Assembly: GCF_026965555.1 (NCBI RefSeq)
Contig: NZ_CP114040.1
Coordinates: 3,410,001 to 3,474,000, forward strand
DNA length: 64,000 bases
Reading direction: 5' to 3'
Source: Nannocystis punicea
Lineage (GTDB): Bacteria; Myxococcota_A; Polyangia; Nannocystales; Nannocystaceae
Shown: positions 16,884 to 25,903 of the stretch, piece after piece
How positions within the stretch are numbered: position 1 is the first letter of the stretch
Layout of the letters: every line of letters begins with the position of its first letter
The notes under the pieces: generated by a model
Seen by the model: only the letters and a program-made list of their open reading frames with translations
The model's database searches: none
Told to the model about the DNA's origin: nothing
Translations under genes and position numbers: made by a program

Positions 16884-17252
16884 CGCACGCACGCTACCCA
16901 AGCCGCAGGGCCCGCGACAATGCATGTCTCCGCGCGGCGCGATCGCGGCGGTGCGAGTCGGTGCGCGCAAATGCAACGGCGAGCCGAGGGCGCGAGGGTC
17001 CGAGGCGCACTGCGAGATGCGAGCGCGCGAGCCGACGTGGGCGGCGAGCCGGGGGCGCGGGGGTCCACCACGAGGCGCGAGCGAGCCGACGAAGCGGCGC
17101 GGGCCATCAGCCCACGAGCGCGCGACGCACGTGGCGAGGGCTGTGAGTCCACGAGGCCCCGGCGACGGTGCGAGCCCGCGGGGACGCGAGCAACTTGCCA
17201 CGTTGGTAGCGAACGGAGCTTCGGGAATACGCCCGCGGGACTGACTGCAGGG
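16884..17252. other. Gene-free gap with imperfect direct repeats
   Basis: No gene was recognised. GGCGAGCCGAGGGCGCGAG (about 16979) recurs imperfectly as GGCGAGCCGGGGGCGCGGG (about 17043), both followed by GGTCC and GAGGCGC. The function is unknown. Confidence 0.4.
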
Positions 17253-17543
17253 CTACGGGAACACGCGGGCGCGGGCGCGCGCCAGGACGCGCTGGGCCTC
17301 GTCGAAGATCTCGTCGAAGTTGCCGGCGAGGTTCGACAGGGCGATGGCTTGCTCGGCGCGGGTGATCGCGGCGGCGTAGCGGCCGAGCTGGCACAGCTCG
17401 CCGGCGGCGCTGCTGTGGAGCCCGGCGAGGGAGGGGTGCGAGGCGCCGAAGCGAGCTTCGATCCGCGCGATCGACTGCTCGTAATGCGCGAGGGCAGCTC
17501 CGTGGTCGAAGGGGTGGAGCATCTGGAGGGAAGGCGCGGTCAC
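17253..17543 (-). CDS. Small TPR-type protein, possibly a remnant
   Basis: The product has 96 residues: GAALAHYEQSIARIEARFGA...SLAGLHSSAAGELCQLGRYA and AAITRAEQAIALS are two tetratricopeptide units of the kind found at the C-terminus of Ser/Thr kinase-TPR proteins in myxobacteria. It has its own ATG but no signal or partner domain, so it may be the surviving end of a larger gene. TPR units mediate protein contacts. Confidence 0.55.
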   Translation of the reverse strand: MTAPSLQMLHPFDHGAALAHYEQSIARIEARFGASHPSLAGLHSSAAGELCQLGRYAAAITRAEQAIALSNLAGNFDEIFDEAQRVLARARARVFP

Positions 17544-17705
17544 GAAGAAGAGCTAGCGCGATCGTGCATTCCGTCCGGTCACTGGCGGACGGCGTGGTCG
17601 CGACATGGTTTGTCGTCGCCGCGCATGCCGGAGGGATGCGTGTGCGTAGGGCGCGCCACGGATGAGTGCGCCGCGGGCGCCCCGTACGGGATATCCTCCG
17701 CGCTC

Positions 17706-18278
17706 ATGACGAAGTTCCGCCTGTTCCGTCGCCTCGCCTTCGCGTTCGCCATCGTCGCCGCTCCGCTCGCCGCCACCGCCTGCAAGCCGTACGCGGTCGT
17801 GCAGCAGTCGGGGCCGCCGTCGGCGCTCAAGGGCGTGACGAACCTGACCGTCGGCTTCGACTGGTCGAAGGTCACCGTGCTCGACAAGGCCAGCGAGGCC
17901 GAATACCTGGCCGAAAAGAACGACGAGGAGAAGGCCGACTTCGCCAAGATCAAGCAGGAGACCGACGCGGCGATCCTCGAGGGTCTGCGCGATCGGGGGA
18001 TCAACGCCACGCCCGCGGCCGCCGACGCCGCGCCCGACCTGGTGGTCGCCTATATCCACGTGACGACCGGCATCTTCACCCCGGTGTACAGCGTGCCGTC
18101 GAAGCTCGAGGCCCGCTTCTCGTGGCAGAAGGACGGCAAGGTCACCGACGTGATCGACACCAAGTCGATGGTCGGCGCCAGCCTCACCACGCCGTCCGAT
18201 CATCAGCGCATGGAGATGGCCGGCCGCAACGTCGGCAAGGCGGCCGCCAAGTTCGTCTCGGACTCGCAGGGCAAGTGA
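17706..18278 (+). CDS. Predicted lipoprotein (DUF4136/DUF4410-like)
   Basis: The product has 190 residues with a lipoprotein signal (FAIVAAPLAATAC, Cys at about 26). The mature part opens with a strand (LTVGFDWSKVTV), has a charged helical stretch (AEKNDEEKADFAKIKQETDA), then a GLRDRGIN...APDLVVAYIHV segment. The order strand, helix, ILEGLRDRGI, PDLVVAY resembles small periplasmic lipoproteins of the DUF4136/DUF4410 type. Function is unknown. A much longer frame running through this region from 13884 is only GC-driven and antisense to the sheath gene. Confidence 0.7.
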   Translation: MTKFRLFRRLAFAFAIVAAPLAATACKPYAVVQQSGPPSALKGVTNLTVGFDWSKVTVLDKASEAEYLAEKNDEEKADFAKIKQETDAAILEGLRDRGINATPAAADAAPDLVVAYIHVTTGIFTPVYSVPSKLEARFSWQKDGKVTDVIDTKSMVGASLTTPSDHQRMEMAGRNVGKAAAKFVSDSQGK

Positions 18279-18391
18279 CGCGCGCGCCCCAGTGACCCGC
18301 GTCGCCGAGGTGCAGGCGGCGCGAACGTCTCCCGCGCCGCGTGGCACCGGCCCACGTCAGGTCGGCGCGCCGCGGGCGGTAGACTGTCGTC

Positions 18392-18670
18392 GTGCCGTGG
18401 CCGCTCACCGTCCTGGCTGTGTTGGTCGGCCTGTTCGCGCTCGACCGGCTGCTCCTGGCGCTCGAGCGCGGCGGGTACATTTATTATCGGGTCCGCAAGC
18501 CCTCGGGCTCGGGGGCCGGCAACGCCCTGGCCGAGCTGCAGCAGATGCTGTCGCCGTCGACGCAGCACGTGATCGTCGCCAAGCGAGAGCAGCGGCCCGA
18601 GCACGTCGACGACGGCGGCCCGCCCGACCCCGACGGCAAGCCACCGGGGCGTGGTACGCTGGGACCGTGA
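18392..18670 (+). CDS. Small membrane protein coupled to radical SAM gene
   Basis: The product has 92 residues: one transmembrane helix (about residues 5-24), then GGYIYYRVRKPSGSGAGNAL and LAELQQMLSPSTQHVIVAKR, then a Pro/Asp/Gly tail. The juxtamembrane block is reminiscent of DUF6191-type small proteins. Its TGA overlaps the GTG start of the radical SAM gene (GTGA), a strong sign of coupled translation, so the two probably act together. It could be a substrate or partner of the radical SAM enzyme; it has no obvious leader-peptide cleavage motif. Confidence 0.65.
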   Translation: MPWPLTVLAVLVGLFALDRLLLALERGGYIYYRVRKPSGSGAGNALAELQQMLSPSTQHVIVAKREQRPEHVDDGGPPDPDGKPPGRGTLGP

Positions 18671-19986
18671 GCCTGCGGGACAATCGCCGCCGCTTGCCGG
18701 TGGTGGCCTCGCTGCCGCGGCCCGACGATCGCCGTGCGCTGACGCGGGTCGCCGGCGAGGCGCCCAGGCCGCGCTACGCGGTGTGGGAGCTGACGCTGAA
18801 GTGCGATCAGAAGTGCATTCATTGTGGTTCGCGGGCCGGCGCGGCGCGACACGGCGAGCTGACCACCGCCGAGGCGCTGGCCCTGGTCGCAGACCTGCGC
18901 GCGCTCGGGATCGGCGAGATCACGCTGATCGGCGGCGAGGCCTACCTGCGCGACGACTTCATCCTGATCGCCCGGGCGATCCGCAGCGCCGGCATGGACT
19001 GCACCATGACCACCGGCGGGCTCAACCTCGGCGAGGAGCGGGTGGCGGCGCTGGCGGAGGCGGGGATCCGCAGCGTCAGCGTGTCGATCGACGGCACGCA
19101 GGCGGCCCACGACGCTCTGCGCGGGGTGCCGGGCAGCTTCGAGCGGGCGTTCGCGGCGCTGGCCCGCCTGCGCGCGGCGGGGGTCGGACGGGCCGTCAAC
19201 ACGCAGATCAACCGCCTCACGCTGCCCACGCTCGAGGCGCTGCAGGAGCGGCTCGTGGCCGAGAAGATCGGCGGCTGGCAATTGCAGATCACTGCGCCGT
19301 TCGGCAACGCGGCCGACCACCCGGAGATCCTGCTGCAACCATTCATGATGGTCGAGGTGTTCGCGGTGATCGAGCGCCTGATCGCCCGCGGCGCGCCGCA
19401 CGGGCTGCGGCTGTTCCCGGCCAACAACCTCGGCTACTTCGGGCCGCTCGAGGCGGAGCTGCGCGGGCGGCAGAAGGCCGGCGGGCACTACAAGGGCTGC
19501 ATCGCCGGCCGCCACGCGCTGGGGATCGAGGCCGACGGGACGATCAAGGGCTGCCCCAGCCTCGGCGGCCCGGCCAACGTGGCAGGCAACGTCCGCGAGC
19601 GGCCGCTGCGGGAGATCTGGGAGCACGCGCCCGAGCTGCAGTTCACCCGCGCCCGCACCGTCGACGATCTGTGGGGCTACTGCCGCGATTGCTATTATAA
19701 TGATGTGTGTATGGGCGGCTGCTCGGCCACCAGCGAGCCGCTGCTCGGGCGCCCGGGCAACAACCCGTACTGTCATCACCGCGCGCTCGAGCTGGCGCGC
19801 GCCGGGCTGCGCGAGCGCATCGAGCCGGTCGCGCCGGCCCCGGGGGTGCCGTTCGATCACGGGCTCTATCGCGTGGTCCGTGAGTCCGTCGACCCGGAGC
19901 AGGCGGCGCGTGGACCGGTGGGGATCGACGACCCCCGCGTGGGGCGCGAGGTGCAGCCGTTCGGCCCGGGCGTGCCGATCACGTGA
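18667..19986 (+). CDS. Radical SAM/SPASM domain enzyme
   Basis: The product has 439 residues starting at GTG 18667. The radical SAM cluster motif CDQKCIHC (C-x3-C-x2-C) is near residue 45 in the context WELTLKCDQKCIHCGSRAG, followed by the SAM-binding strand ITLIGGEAYLR and SVSIDG. The C-terminal SPASM region has GTIKGCPSLGG and CRDCYYNDVCMGGCSA...NNPYC, enough cysteines for one or two auxiliary 4Fe-4S clusters. Such enzymes modify ribosomally made peptides or other proteins. The only coupled gene encodes a small membrane protein, and no classical precursor peptide was seen. The substrate is therefore unknown. Confidence 0.85.
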   Translation: MSLRDNRRRLPVVASLPRPDDRRALTRVAGEAPRPRYAVWELTLKCDQKCIHCGSRAGAARHGELTTAEALALVADLRALGIGEITLIGGEAYLRDDFILIARAIRSAGMDCTMTTGGLNLGEERVAALAEAGIRSVSVSIDGTQAAHDALRGVPGSFERAFAALARLRAAGVGRAVNTQINRLTLPTLEALQERLVAEKIGGWQLQITAPFGNAADHPEILLQPFMMVEVFAVIERLIARGAPHGLRLFPANNLGYFGPLEAELRGRQKAGGHYKGCIAGRHALGIEADGTIKGCPSLGGPANVAGNVRERPLREIWEHAPELQFTRARTVDDLWGYCRDCYYNDVCMGGCSATSEPLLGRPGNNPYCHHRALELARAGLRERIEPVAPAPGVPFDHGLYRVVRESVDPEQAARGPVGIDDPRVGREVQPFGPGVPIT

Positions 19987-19990
19987 GCGA

Positions 19991-20124
19991 GCGGTCCTTC
20001 GGCACCTGTCGCGCAGGGCGAGCTGTCCTTCGGAACATGTGATTGCTGAACACCTGTCCTTGGGGACATTTTTGAAGCCGCGGGTGGGTCCCATGTCAGA
20101 CATGTCCCTGGGGACGTGTCATCC
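19991..20124. repeat. 14-bp repeat array between convergent genes
   Basis: Pairs of units spaced by 14 bases start at 19991/20005, 20022/20036, 20053/20067 and 20101/20115; successive pairs are joined by steps of 17 and 17, with a single mark at 20092. The block TGTCCTTGGGGACA at 20055 is a perfect palindrome. The array follows the radical SAM stop codon. Confidence 0.85.
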
Positions 20125-20218
20125 CATTCACGGCGGCGGGATGCACACGCCGATCGCCTTCGAGGGCCGGAGGCGGCCTGGCGACTCCCGGGGGCGAACG
20201 ACTTTGCGGCCGAACGTG

Positions 20219-20287
20219 CATGTTCTTGAGGACATGTCGTGAAGAGCAGGCGGGCCGCGCGTGCGACATGTCCTCTGGGACATGTTC
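20219..20287. repeat. 14-bp repeat pairs next to a lipoprotein 3' end
   Basis: Two pairs: CATG at 20219 and 20233, and at 20267 and 20281; ACATGTCCTCTGGGACATGT is an almost perfect 20-base palindrome. Located at the 3' side of the minus-strand lipoprotein gene. Confidence 0.85.
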
Positions 20288-21350
20288 ACGGCGGCAGGAT
20301 GCACACGCCGACGTCGTCGAGGCCGGAGGGCGCCTGGCCCTGATCGAACCAGGCGATGCACTCGACGCCGGCGCCGTTGCACATCGGCGCGGTCAGGTCG
20401 CAGTAGCTCAGGCAGCAGCCGGGCGCCTGCGCGTCGCACTCCGTGGCATTGCCTGGGTCCAGGCAGGCGAGGCCGAGGTCGCAGGCGTTGAGGAACTCGC
20501 ACGGCTCGAACTCGGCGCCGCCGTCTTCCGAGACGTCGACGACGCAGGCGAACTGGGACGTGTCGAAGGGGTTGGAGACGCACACCTCGCCGGGCGCGCA
20601 GGCGGGGGCCAGGGGGTCGCAGGTGGGCACGCACACGTGCGCGGTGTCCCCGAACTGGACGCAGGTGGCGGCGGCAGGGCACTCGGGGAAGTCGGGGGTG
20701 CCGTCGCACTGGGCGATGCAGGTGCCCTGGAGGGTCTGCCCGTCGACGTCCCAGCACACGCTGCCGACGGCGCACGAGTCGAGGCCGCTGCCGAACGAGC
20801 CCTCGACCGTGCACGGCTGGCCGGGCTGGTCCGGCTCGCGCGCGACCGGTACGCACTCGGTCGCGTCGAAGACGTCGCCCTCGCTCTGCTTCGGCGCGCA
20901 CTTCTGTCCTTCGGGACAGTCCTGCTCGAAGGTGCTGCACTCGATCGGGTTGGCGAAGTCGGCCGGGCAGCCGCCGTAGAAGCTGCAGCCGGTGTCGCTG
21001 GTGTCGATGTCGCCGGTGCTCGACAGCTCGCCGGTGCTGCTCGCCTGCGTGGTCGCCGGGCCGTCCGTGGTCGCGGTGCTCGCGGTCGACGTGGTTCCCT
21101 GCGTGCTCGAGGAGGTCGGCGAGGTGGTCGTCGTGTCGCCGCCGCTGCTCGTGCTCGTGCCCGTGCTCGGGGTCGCGGTGTCGCTGCCGGTCTCCTCGAC
21201 CGGCCGGCCGCTGCACGCCGCCTCGAGCGCGCCGAGCAGGACGACCGCCCCGAGGCGCGCGGCCCCGGTGGTGCGCAGCGAACGGCCGCAGAACGGGCAC
21301 GCGCCCTCGCTCGGGCGGACATGGCGGTGACAGGCGTCGCAAAGCTTCAT
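20286..21350 (-). CDS. Cys-rich lipoprotein with N-terminal zinc ribbon
   Basis: The product has 354 residues. It opens with CDACHRHVRPSEGACPFCGR, a four-Cys zinc ribbon, and only then comes a hydrophobic stretch ending in a lipobox-like LEAAC (Cys about residue 46). A Ser/Thr linker (about 50-110) and a Cys-rich domain follow, paralogous to the protein at 2751-3716 (DCPEGQKC, CTVEGSFGSGLDSC, CWDV, CIAWFDQGQAPSGLDDVGVC). A zinc ribbon on the cytoplasmic side of a lipoprotein signal is unusual; it may be processed off. The CPEGQ codons form a 14-bp repeat pair (20903-20920). Confidence 0.8.
   Translation of the reverse strand: MKLCDACHRHVRPSEGACPFCGRSLRTTGAARLGAVVLLGALEAACSGRPVEETGSDTATPSTGTSTSSGGDTTTTSPTSSSTQGTTSTASTATTDGPATTQASSTGELSSTGDIDTSDTGCSFYGGCPADFANPIECSTFEQDCPEGQKCAPKQSEGDVFDATECVPVAREPDQPGQPCTVEGSFGSGLDSCAVGSVCWDVDGQTLQGTCIAQCDGTPDFPECPAAATCVQFGDTAHVCVPTCDPLAPACAPGEVCVSNPFDTSQFACVVDVSEDGGAEFEPCEFLNACDLGLACLDPGNATECDAQAPGCCLSYCDLTAPMCNGAGVECIAWFDQGQAPSGLDDVGVCILPP
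20903..20920. repeat. 14-bp repeat pair inside a lipoprotein gene
   Basis: TGTCCTTCGGGACA at 20905-20918 is a perfect inverted repeat with a TTCG loop. On the coding strand it is TGTCCCGAAGGACA and encodes CPEGQ, as in the paralogue at 3078. Confidence 0.75.
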
Positions 21351-21641
21351 AACCCGGCGAAACTACCATATCGCCATACGAGGCGTCCAAGAGTTCGCCA
21401 TCCGCGCCTCAGGAAGAAGCTCGGGGGCGCTGGGGGACACCCCGGAATGCAGGGGCACGAGACGGCGTGCGGCGAGAGCGGAGGTCGCCATGAAGCAGGG
21501 GCATTGTCCAGGGGCGGGCCGCTCGAGCCGATCCTCGACGCCTCAAAGTGCGCAGGACGCGTGCCTCACCACCGGTCCGCCAATGCGAGGATCACCGGGA
21601 GCGCGAATCCGCCCCGCGGCGGGAGGGGACAGCGGGCGATT

Positions 21642-22208
21642 GTGCCGTACCTTGCGATCGTGACCCAGGACCCCGCGGCTGCCCTGGCGGCGCTCACGGA
21701 GGCCGAACAGCTGGCGCGGCAGATCCAGCGCGACCTGTGGCGGCGCGCGCTGATCGACCAGCTGGCCGTCGGGGCCCGGCCGGAGCTGGAACACGCCCGG
21801 CCGGGCAGCCTGGCGGCGTCGCTCGGGCTGCCGGCGTGGGCGTGGATGGTGTGGGCCGGGCTGGCGGCGGTGGTGTTCACGGCCCCGGCGCCGGGGTTCC
21901 TGCTGCTGGCCGGGCTGGCGGCGGCGCTCGCCCTGGTCATTCGCACATGGCTCACGGTACAGGCGGCGCCGCAGCTGTTCAGCCCCGACGCGGCGGCGCT
22001 GTCCCGCCTGATGGCCGCCCTCGAGGCCGGCGCCCGCGAGATGCGAGCCCTGCCGACAGACCCCTACCGCGACCACCCATGCGAATGGGTCGGAGGCGAT
22101 CCGACCGCCGCCGAGCGCCCGTGGACCGAATTGTCGACCATCGCCCGCACGGCCGCGGCGCTGCGTCGCCGGGCCCTCCCTCCTGGCGAGCGGCCGGCGG
22201 GCGGCTGA
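21642..22208 (+). CDS. Two-helix membrane protein of unknown function
   Basis: The GTG at 21642, behind GGGAGGGGAC, gives 188 residues; a GTG at 21660 is an alternative. A hydrophilic N-terminal helix (AALTEAEQLARQIQRDLWRR) is followed by two transmembrane helices (AWMVWAGLAAVVFTAPAP and GFLLLAGLAAALALVIRTW, about residues 70-110) and a soluble tail. It has no known family. Bases 21351-21641 between this and the previous gene hold nothing recognisable. After it, 22209-22595 contains only two weak 14-bp repeat pairs (22230/22244 and 22450/22464). Confidence 0.6.
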   Translation: MPYLAIVTQDPAAALAALTEAEQLARQIQRDLWRRALIDQLAVGARPELEHARPGSLAASLGLPAWAWMVWAGLAAVVFTAPAPGFLLLAGLAAALALVIRTWLTVQAAPQLFSPDAAALSRLMAALEAGAREMRALPTDPYRDHPCEWVGGDPTAAERPWTELSTIARTAAALRRRALPPGERPAGG

Positions 22209-22595
22209 GCGGTCGTAACGGCGTCACGGACTGACCTTCGGGACATGGCGAAAAGGCCCGGTTCGGCGCGATCCTGCGCCGATGTGCAGCCTCGAACCTC
22301 ACGCTTCCGCGCAGCGCGGTTGCGCCCGGTCGGGGTAAGCTGGGGACGTGCGGGGAATGAGACCAGACCTGTCCACGCCGCCGGTCTGCGAGGCCCTGGC
22401 CGCGGCCGCGTCCTGGCGCGCCGGCGCGGCGTCCGCCGGCGCGGCGGCGGCTGTCCCTGAGGACATCTCTGGCGATTCGCTCGCTGCGGTCCTGCCATTT
22501 GCGGGTCGCGCCAATCGGGTCCGCCGCCGGTATGGGGCGGTCGACGCATTATCCCCGGTATCCCGTCCGGCGATCACCAATCACGGGGGTCCAGC

Positions 22596-23729
22596 ATGCT
22601 CGGCGTTCGTTCTCCGATGAAGCCGACCCTCGGCGAGGGTCGTGGCGTCGCCGTCCGCGGCGGAGTGGGCCTCGCGGCCCTCGTGCTCGCGGTCGCCTGC
22701 GAGGGCCCCGAGCCGGCCGCCTCGTCGTTCGCCATCCCGCCGGCCCTCACTGCGTCGACCTCGACAGGCGAGGGGCCGGAGGGCTCGACGAGCACGACCA
22801 CCTCGTCCTCGTCGTCGTCGTCGTCGTCGACCGAACGTGTCCCCGAGGACAGCTCGACCGGCAGCAGCGGCGAGGCGAACACGACGGTGCCGCTGCAGGA
22901 CCTCGGGATGCCCGACCTCGGCGACCTGCACCCGGTCGGTTGCAAGGGGAAGATCGACTTCCTGTTCGTCATCTCGCGCTATGCCTTCATGGACGTCATG
23001 CAGGCCCGGCTCATCGAGGCGTTCCCGTACTTCATGGAGACGATCGAGAGCAAGTTCGCCGACTTCGACTATCAGGTCATGGTGATCGACCCCGACGAGA
23101 CGTGGGGCCACGCCTTGTGCAACGAGGATTGCAGCCCCGAGGGGTGCTCGGTCCCGGACTACCCGTGCGAGGCGGCGGCCGAGCTCACCGCCTGCGACAC
23201 GACGCTGGGCGCGGGGACCGTCTTCCCGGCCGGCAAGGGCGCGTCGAACCACGACTGCGGGCTCCTCGGCGGCCGCCGCTACTTCACCCGCGAGCAGCCG
23301 GACCCGGTCGGGACCTTCGCCTGCCTGGCCCAGATCGGCCTCAACGGCGACGACGAGCTCGGCGAGGCGGTGACCGCGGCGGTGTCGCCGGCGCTGAACG
23401 GCCCCGACGGCTGCAACGAGGGGTTCATCCGCGACGACGCGCTGCTGATGATCACGTTCATCGCCAACACGCCCGACACCGACTCGGAGGGCAAGCCGAA
23501 GCTGTGGGCGGAGGCGATCACGAACGCCAAGCACGGCGACCCCAGCTCCGTGGTGATGTTCAGCATCCAGAAGCCGGAGTGCAACCCATGGGACATGGTG
23601 TGCGACCTGGTCAAGTACTACTTCCCGTACTGGTACATCATCGACAACGACGAGCCGGACTATCGGCCCGGGTTCGACATCGCGACGGATCGGATCAACC
23701 AGGCCTGCTCGGCCTTCATCCCCCAGTGA
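22596..23729 (+). CDS. VWA-like lipoprotein with degenerate MIDAS
   Basis: The product has 377 residues with a lipoprotein signal (LAALVLAVAC, Cys about 34), a Ser/Thr linker encoded by TCG repeats (about residues 48-85), then a globular domain opening with KIDFLFVISRYAFMDVMQAR. Related myxobacterial proteins read DILFVVDNSGSM here, so the metal-coordinating DxSxS has become ISRYA and metal binding is probably lost. Conserved SPALNGPDGCNEGFIRDDAL matches the fragment at 5921-6125. Many cysteines (CNEDCSPEGCSVPDYPC) support disulfides. It ends three bases from the convergent gene. Role: surface protein, unknown ligand. Confidence 0.7.
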   Translation: MLGVRSPMKPTLGEGRGVAVRGGVGLAALVLAVACEGPEPAASSFAIPPALTASTSTGEGPEGSTSTTTSSSSSSSSSTERVPEDSSTGSSGEANTTVPLQDLGMPDLGDLHPVGCKGKIDFLFVISRYAFMDVMQARLIEAFPYFMETIESKFADFDYQVMVIDPDETWGHALCNEDCSPEGCSVPDYPCEAAAELTACDTTLGAGTVFPAGKGASNHDCGLLGGRRYFTREQPDPVGTFACLAQIGLNGDDELGEAVTAAVSPALNGPDGCNEGFIRDDALLMITFIANTPDTDSEGKPKLWAEAITNAKHGDPSSVVMFSIQKPECNPWDMVCDLVKYYFPYWYIIDNDEPDYRPGFDIATDRINQACSAFIPQ

Positions 23730-23732
23730 GCG

Positions 23733-25382
23733 CTACGGAGCGATGAAGGCGACTGCGGGGTAGCCGCCCGCCGTCATGCCGCCGGCGTAGATCTGGCCGT
23801 AGGGCCCGATCGCCAGGGCCGTGGGCGTGTGGAGGGCGAGCGCGTCCTGGTGGTCGTAGGACCAGACCGGGTTGGCCTGGAGCGGGAACCACGCCTCGGC
23901 GAAGAACGAGGTCGAAGCCTGCTCGCCGTCGCGGGCGGCGACGAACACGACGTAGCCGGCAGGGTGCCAGGCGAGCGCCCGCGGGTCGGCGAGCAGCGGA
24001 TCGAGCGAGCGCTGCCAGACCTGCTCGCCGGTGCTGGTGAACATCCGCAGCTCGGCGAGGTGCTCGCATTGATCGCCGCAGCCGTAGCCGCCGGTCATCG
24101 TCCGCGCGCCGGCGTCGATCGCCAGGACGCGGCCGCCGCTCTGGCTGCCGCTGTCCTGCGGGGCGACGCGCCACGTGGGGTTTTCGCCGGCGGCGTCGAT
24201 GTCGAGCAGGAATTGCCGCACTCGTGTGATGTTGTCCCCGTCGTGCTTGCCCTTGAGCTCGCCGGTCACGAGCAGATGCTCGCCGGTGAAGCTGCAGTCG
24301 TTGGGCGCTTCGTTGAAGCCGGTGAGCACGGGCGGGTCGGTGTCCGGCACATAATCGTAGGTCAGGTTCTTGCCGGGTTCGCCGGGGACGAACAGCCACA
24401 CGGCCGCGGTCGCGAGCTTGCCGTCGGGCCGGGTGCCGCACACCGCGGCGCGGTCGCCGTCGAGGGCGAGGGCGCGGGCGACGTCGCCGACGACGCCGGT
24501 GCCGACCTGGGTGGGCTCGGCGGCCCAGGCGTCGAACTCGCCGAGCCACCAGCGGAGCTCGCCGTCCTCGAACTTCTCGACGAGGACGTGGAGGGCGCCG
24601 TCGGCGTCGACTGCGAGGTCGATGGCGCTGCACTGCAGGCCGGGCTTGACCTCGAACACGTCGCCGGGGCCCCAGCTGCCGCCGAGGTCGCGGCGGCGCA
24701 GGTAACAGCGCGCCTGTCCCTGGGGATAGTAGGTGCCGAGCTCGATGAGCTCGTGCGACGGGGTGACGGCGAGGGCGACCACGGTGCCCTTGCCGATCGC
24801 GTTGTCGCCCTCCCAGAACAGCTCGCTGCCGAGCGGCGGCAGGGCCACGGTGAACGGGATCTCGAGCGGCTCGCTCTCGAGTTCGCCGCGCCAGGCGACG
24901 AAGGTGGCGAGGTGCGGGCCGTTGTCGAGCGCGGTGTAGATGACGATCTGGCCGGCGAAGCTGTCGGCCTCGGCGGGGCCGAGCTCGATCGGCGCGCCGC
25001 CGTCGACCCGCATGCGCACGCCGTCGGCGTGGAGCGTGCCGATGGCGACCTCGACCGGGCCGGCCTGCTGCAGCGGGTCCGGGCCGAGCGCGCCGTCGAC
25101 GATCGCCGGCGGCGCGAGCGGATCGTCCTGCGTGGTGCTGCTGCCGGCGGATCCGCTGCCGATCGAGGTGGTCCCCGGGTCGTCCGCGGTGGTCCCTGGG
25201 GTCAGCTCCGGCGCGCCGGTGGTCGGCAGGCCGCCCTCGCTGACGCCGCTGGTCGCCGACGTCGACGTCTCCTGCGCCGGCGGCGTGTCCTCGGAGGTGA
25301 CGTGGTCGAGTCCGGGCGCCGTGCAGGCCGCGACGCCGAGCACGACGAGGCCCGGGAGGCTGAGGGGGGCGCGCCGCTTCAT
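23733..25382 (-). CDS. Large predicted lipoprotein, beta-propeller-like
   Basis: The start at 25382 gives a lipoprotein signal MKRRAPLSLPGLVVLGVAAC (Cys at residue 20); a longer frame upstream lacks a signal and is rejected. After a Thr/Ser/Pro linker (to about 85) the 549-residue protein shows repeated strand-turn patterns (TVVALAVTPSHELIELGTYY, SAIDLAVDADGALHVLVEKF, GGRVLAIDAGARTMTGGYGC, TALAIGPYGQIYAGGM), suggesting an NHL or WD-like propeller. No catalytic motif. Upstream, 25383-25903 contains no gene, only a 14-bp repeat unit pair at 25745/25759. Confidence 0.65.
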   Translation of the reverse strand: MKRRAPLSLPGLVVLGVAACTAPGLDHVTSEDTPPAQETSTSATSGVSEGGLPTTGAPELTPGTTADDPGTTSIGSGSAGSSTTQDDPLAPPAIVDGALGPDPLQQAGPVEVAIGTLHADGVRMRVDGGAPIELGPAEADSFAGQIVIYTALDNGPHLATFVAWRGELESEPLEIPFTVALPPLGSELFWEGDNAIGKGTVVALAVTPSHELIELGTYYPQGQARCYLRRRDLGGSWGPGDVFEVKPGLQCSAIDLAVDADGALHVLVEKFEDGELRWWLGEFDAWAAEPTQVGTGVVGDVARALALDGDRAAVCGTRPDGKLATAAVWLFVPGEPGKNLTYDYVPDTDPPVLTGFNEAPNDCSFTGEHLLVTGELKGKHDGDNITRVRQFLLDIDAAGENPTWRVAPQDSGSQSGGRVLAIDAGARTMTGGYGCGDQCEHLAELRMFTSTGEQVWQRSLDPLLADPRALAWHPAGYVVFVAARDGEQASTSFFAEAWFPLQANPVWSYDHQDALALHTPTALAIGPYGQIYAGGMTAGGYPAVAFIAP

Positions 25383-25903
25383 CTCCGGGTCCGCGAACAA
25401 GAGGGTAGCCGAGCCCAGCGAGTTCGCGGGTCGACACGCGCGTGACTTCGAGAGCGCACGCGAGTTCGCCGAGCATCGATTGCGCGACAGACCCTTGTTC
25501 GCGGCCATTCTGTGCGCTCTGGCGATTGACCGCGGGCTGTCAATGTCAGGCCCGTAAGGGCTGGCGCGGCCGCGAATTCGTGGCAGGCCACGGTCTCGAC
25601 ATCACCCACGCGCGCGCGCCGGCGCTCATGTCATGATTTCGCGCGGCGCGGAAATGCTCGCACGGGGGATCCTGGGGACACGCGGGGGCCGCGAGCGCGC
25701 GCGGACGAGCGGCCGTGGGGGTGTTTCGCGCGGGGGGCGCACTGGATGTCTGAAGAGACATGTCCTTCGGGCCTGTGACGTCGTGCCGCGAATGTCACGA
25801 GCGCGGAGGGGGTCGACTCATACCATTGGCCCAGGTTCGCGATCGCATATGGCCGTAGGACACGGGGGCGGCGGTGGACCGTGGCCGCTCGGCCGAGGCC
25901 TCC

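Noticed and set aside
13884..18278. A 1464-codon open frame on the plus strand
   Set aside because: It runs antisense through the sheath-like gene and is Arg/Ala/Gly-rich without domains. Only its last 190 codons, from ATG 17706, look real.
22348..22620. A 90-codon plus-strand frame before the VWA-like gene
   Set aside because: Ala/Arg-rich, overlaps the start of the next gene and contains repeat sequence; no protein features.
24712..24733. A further 14-bp repeat copy (TGTCCCTGGGGATA)
   Set aside because: The right half is GGATA rather than GGACA and no neighbouring mark lies 14 bases away, so it was not counted.
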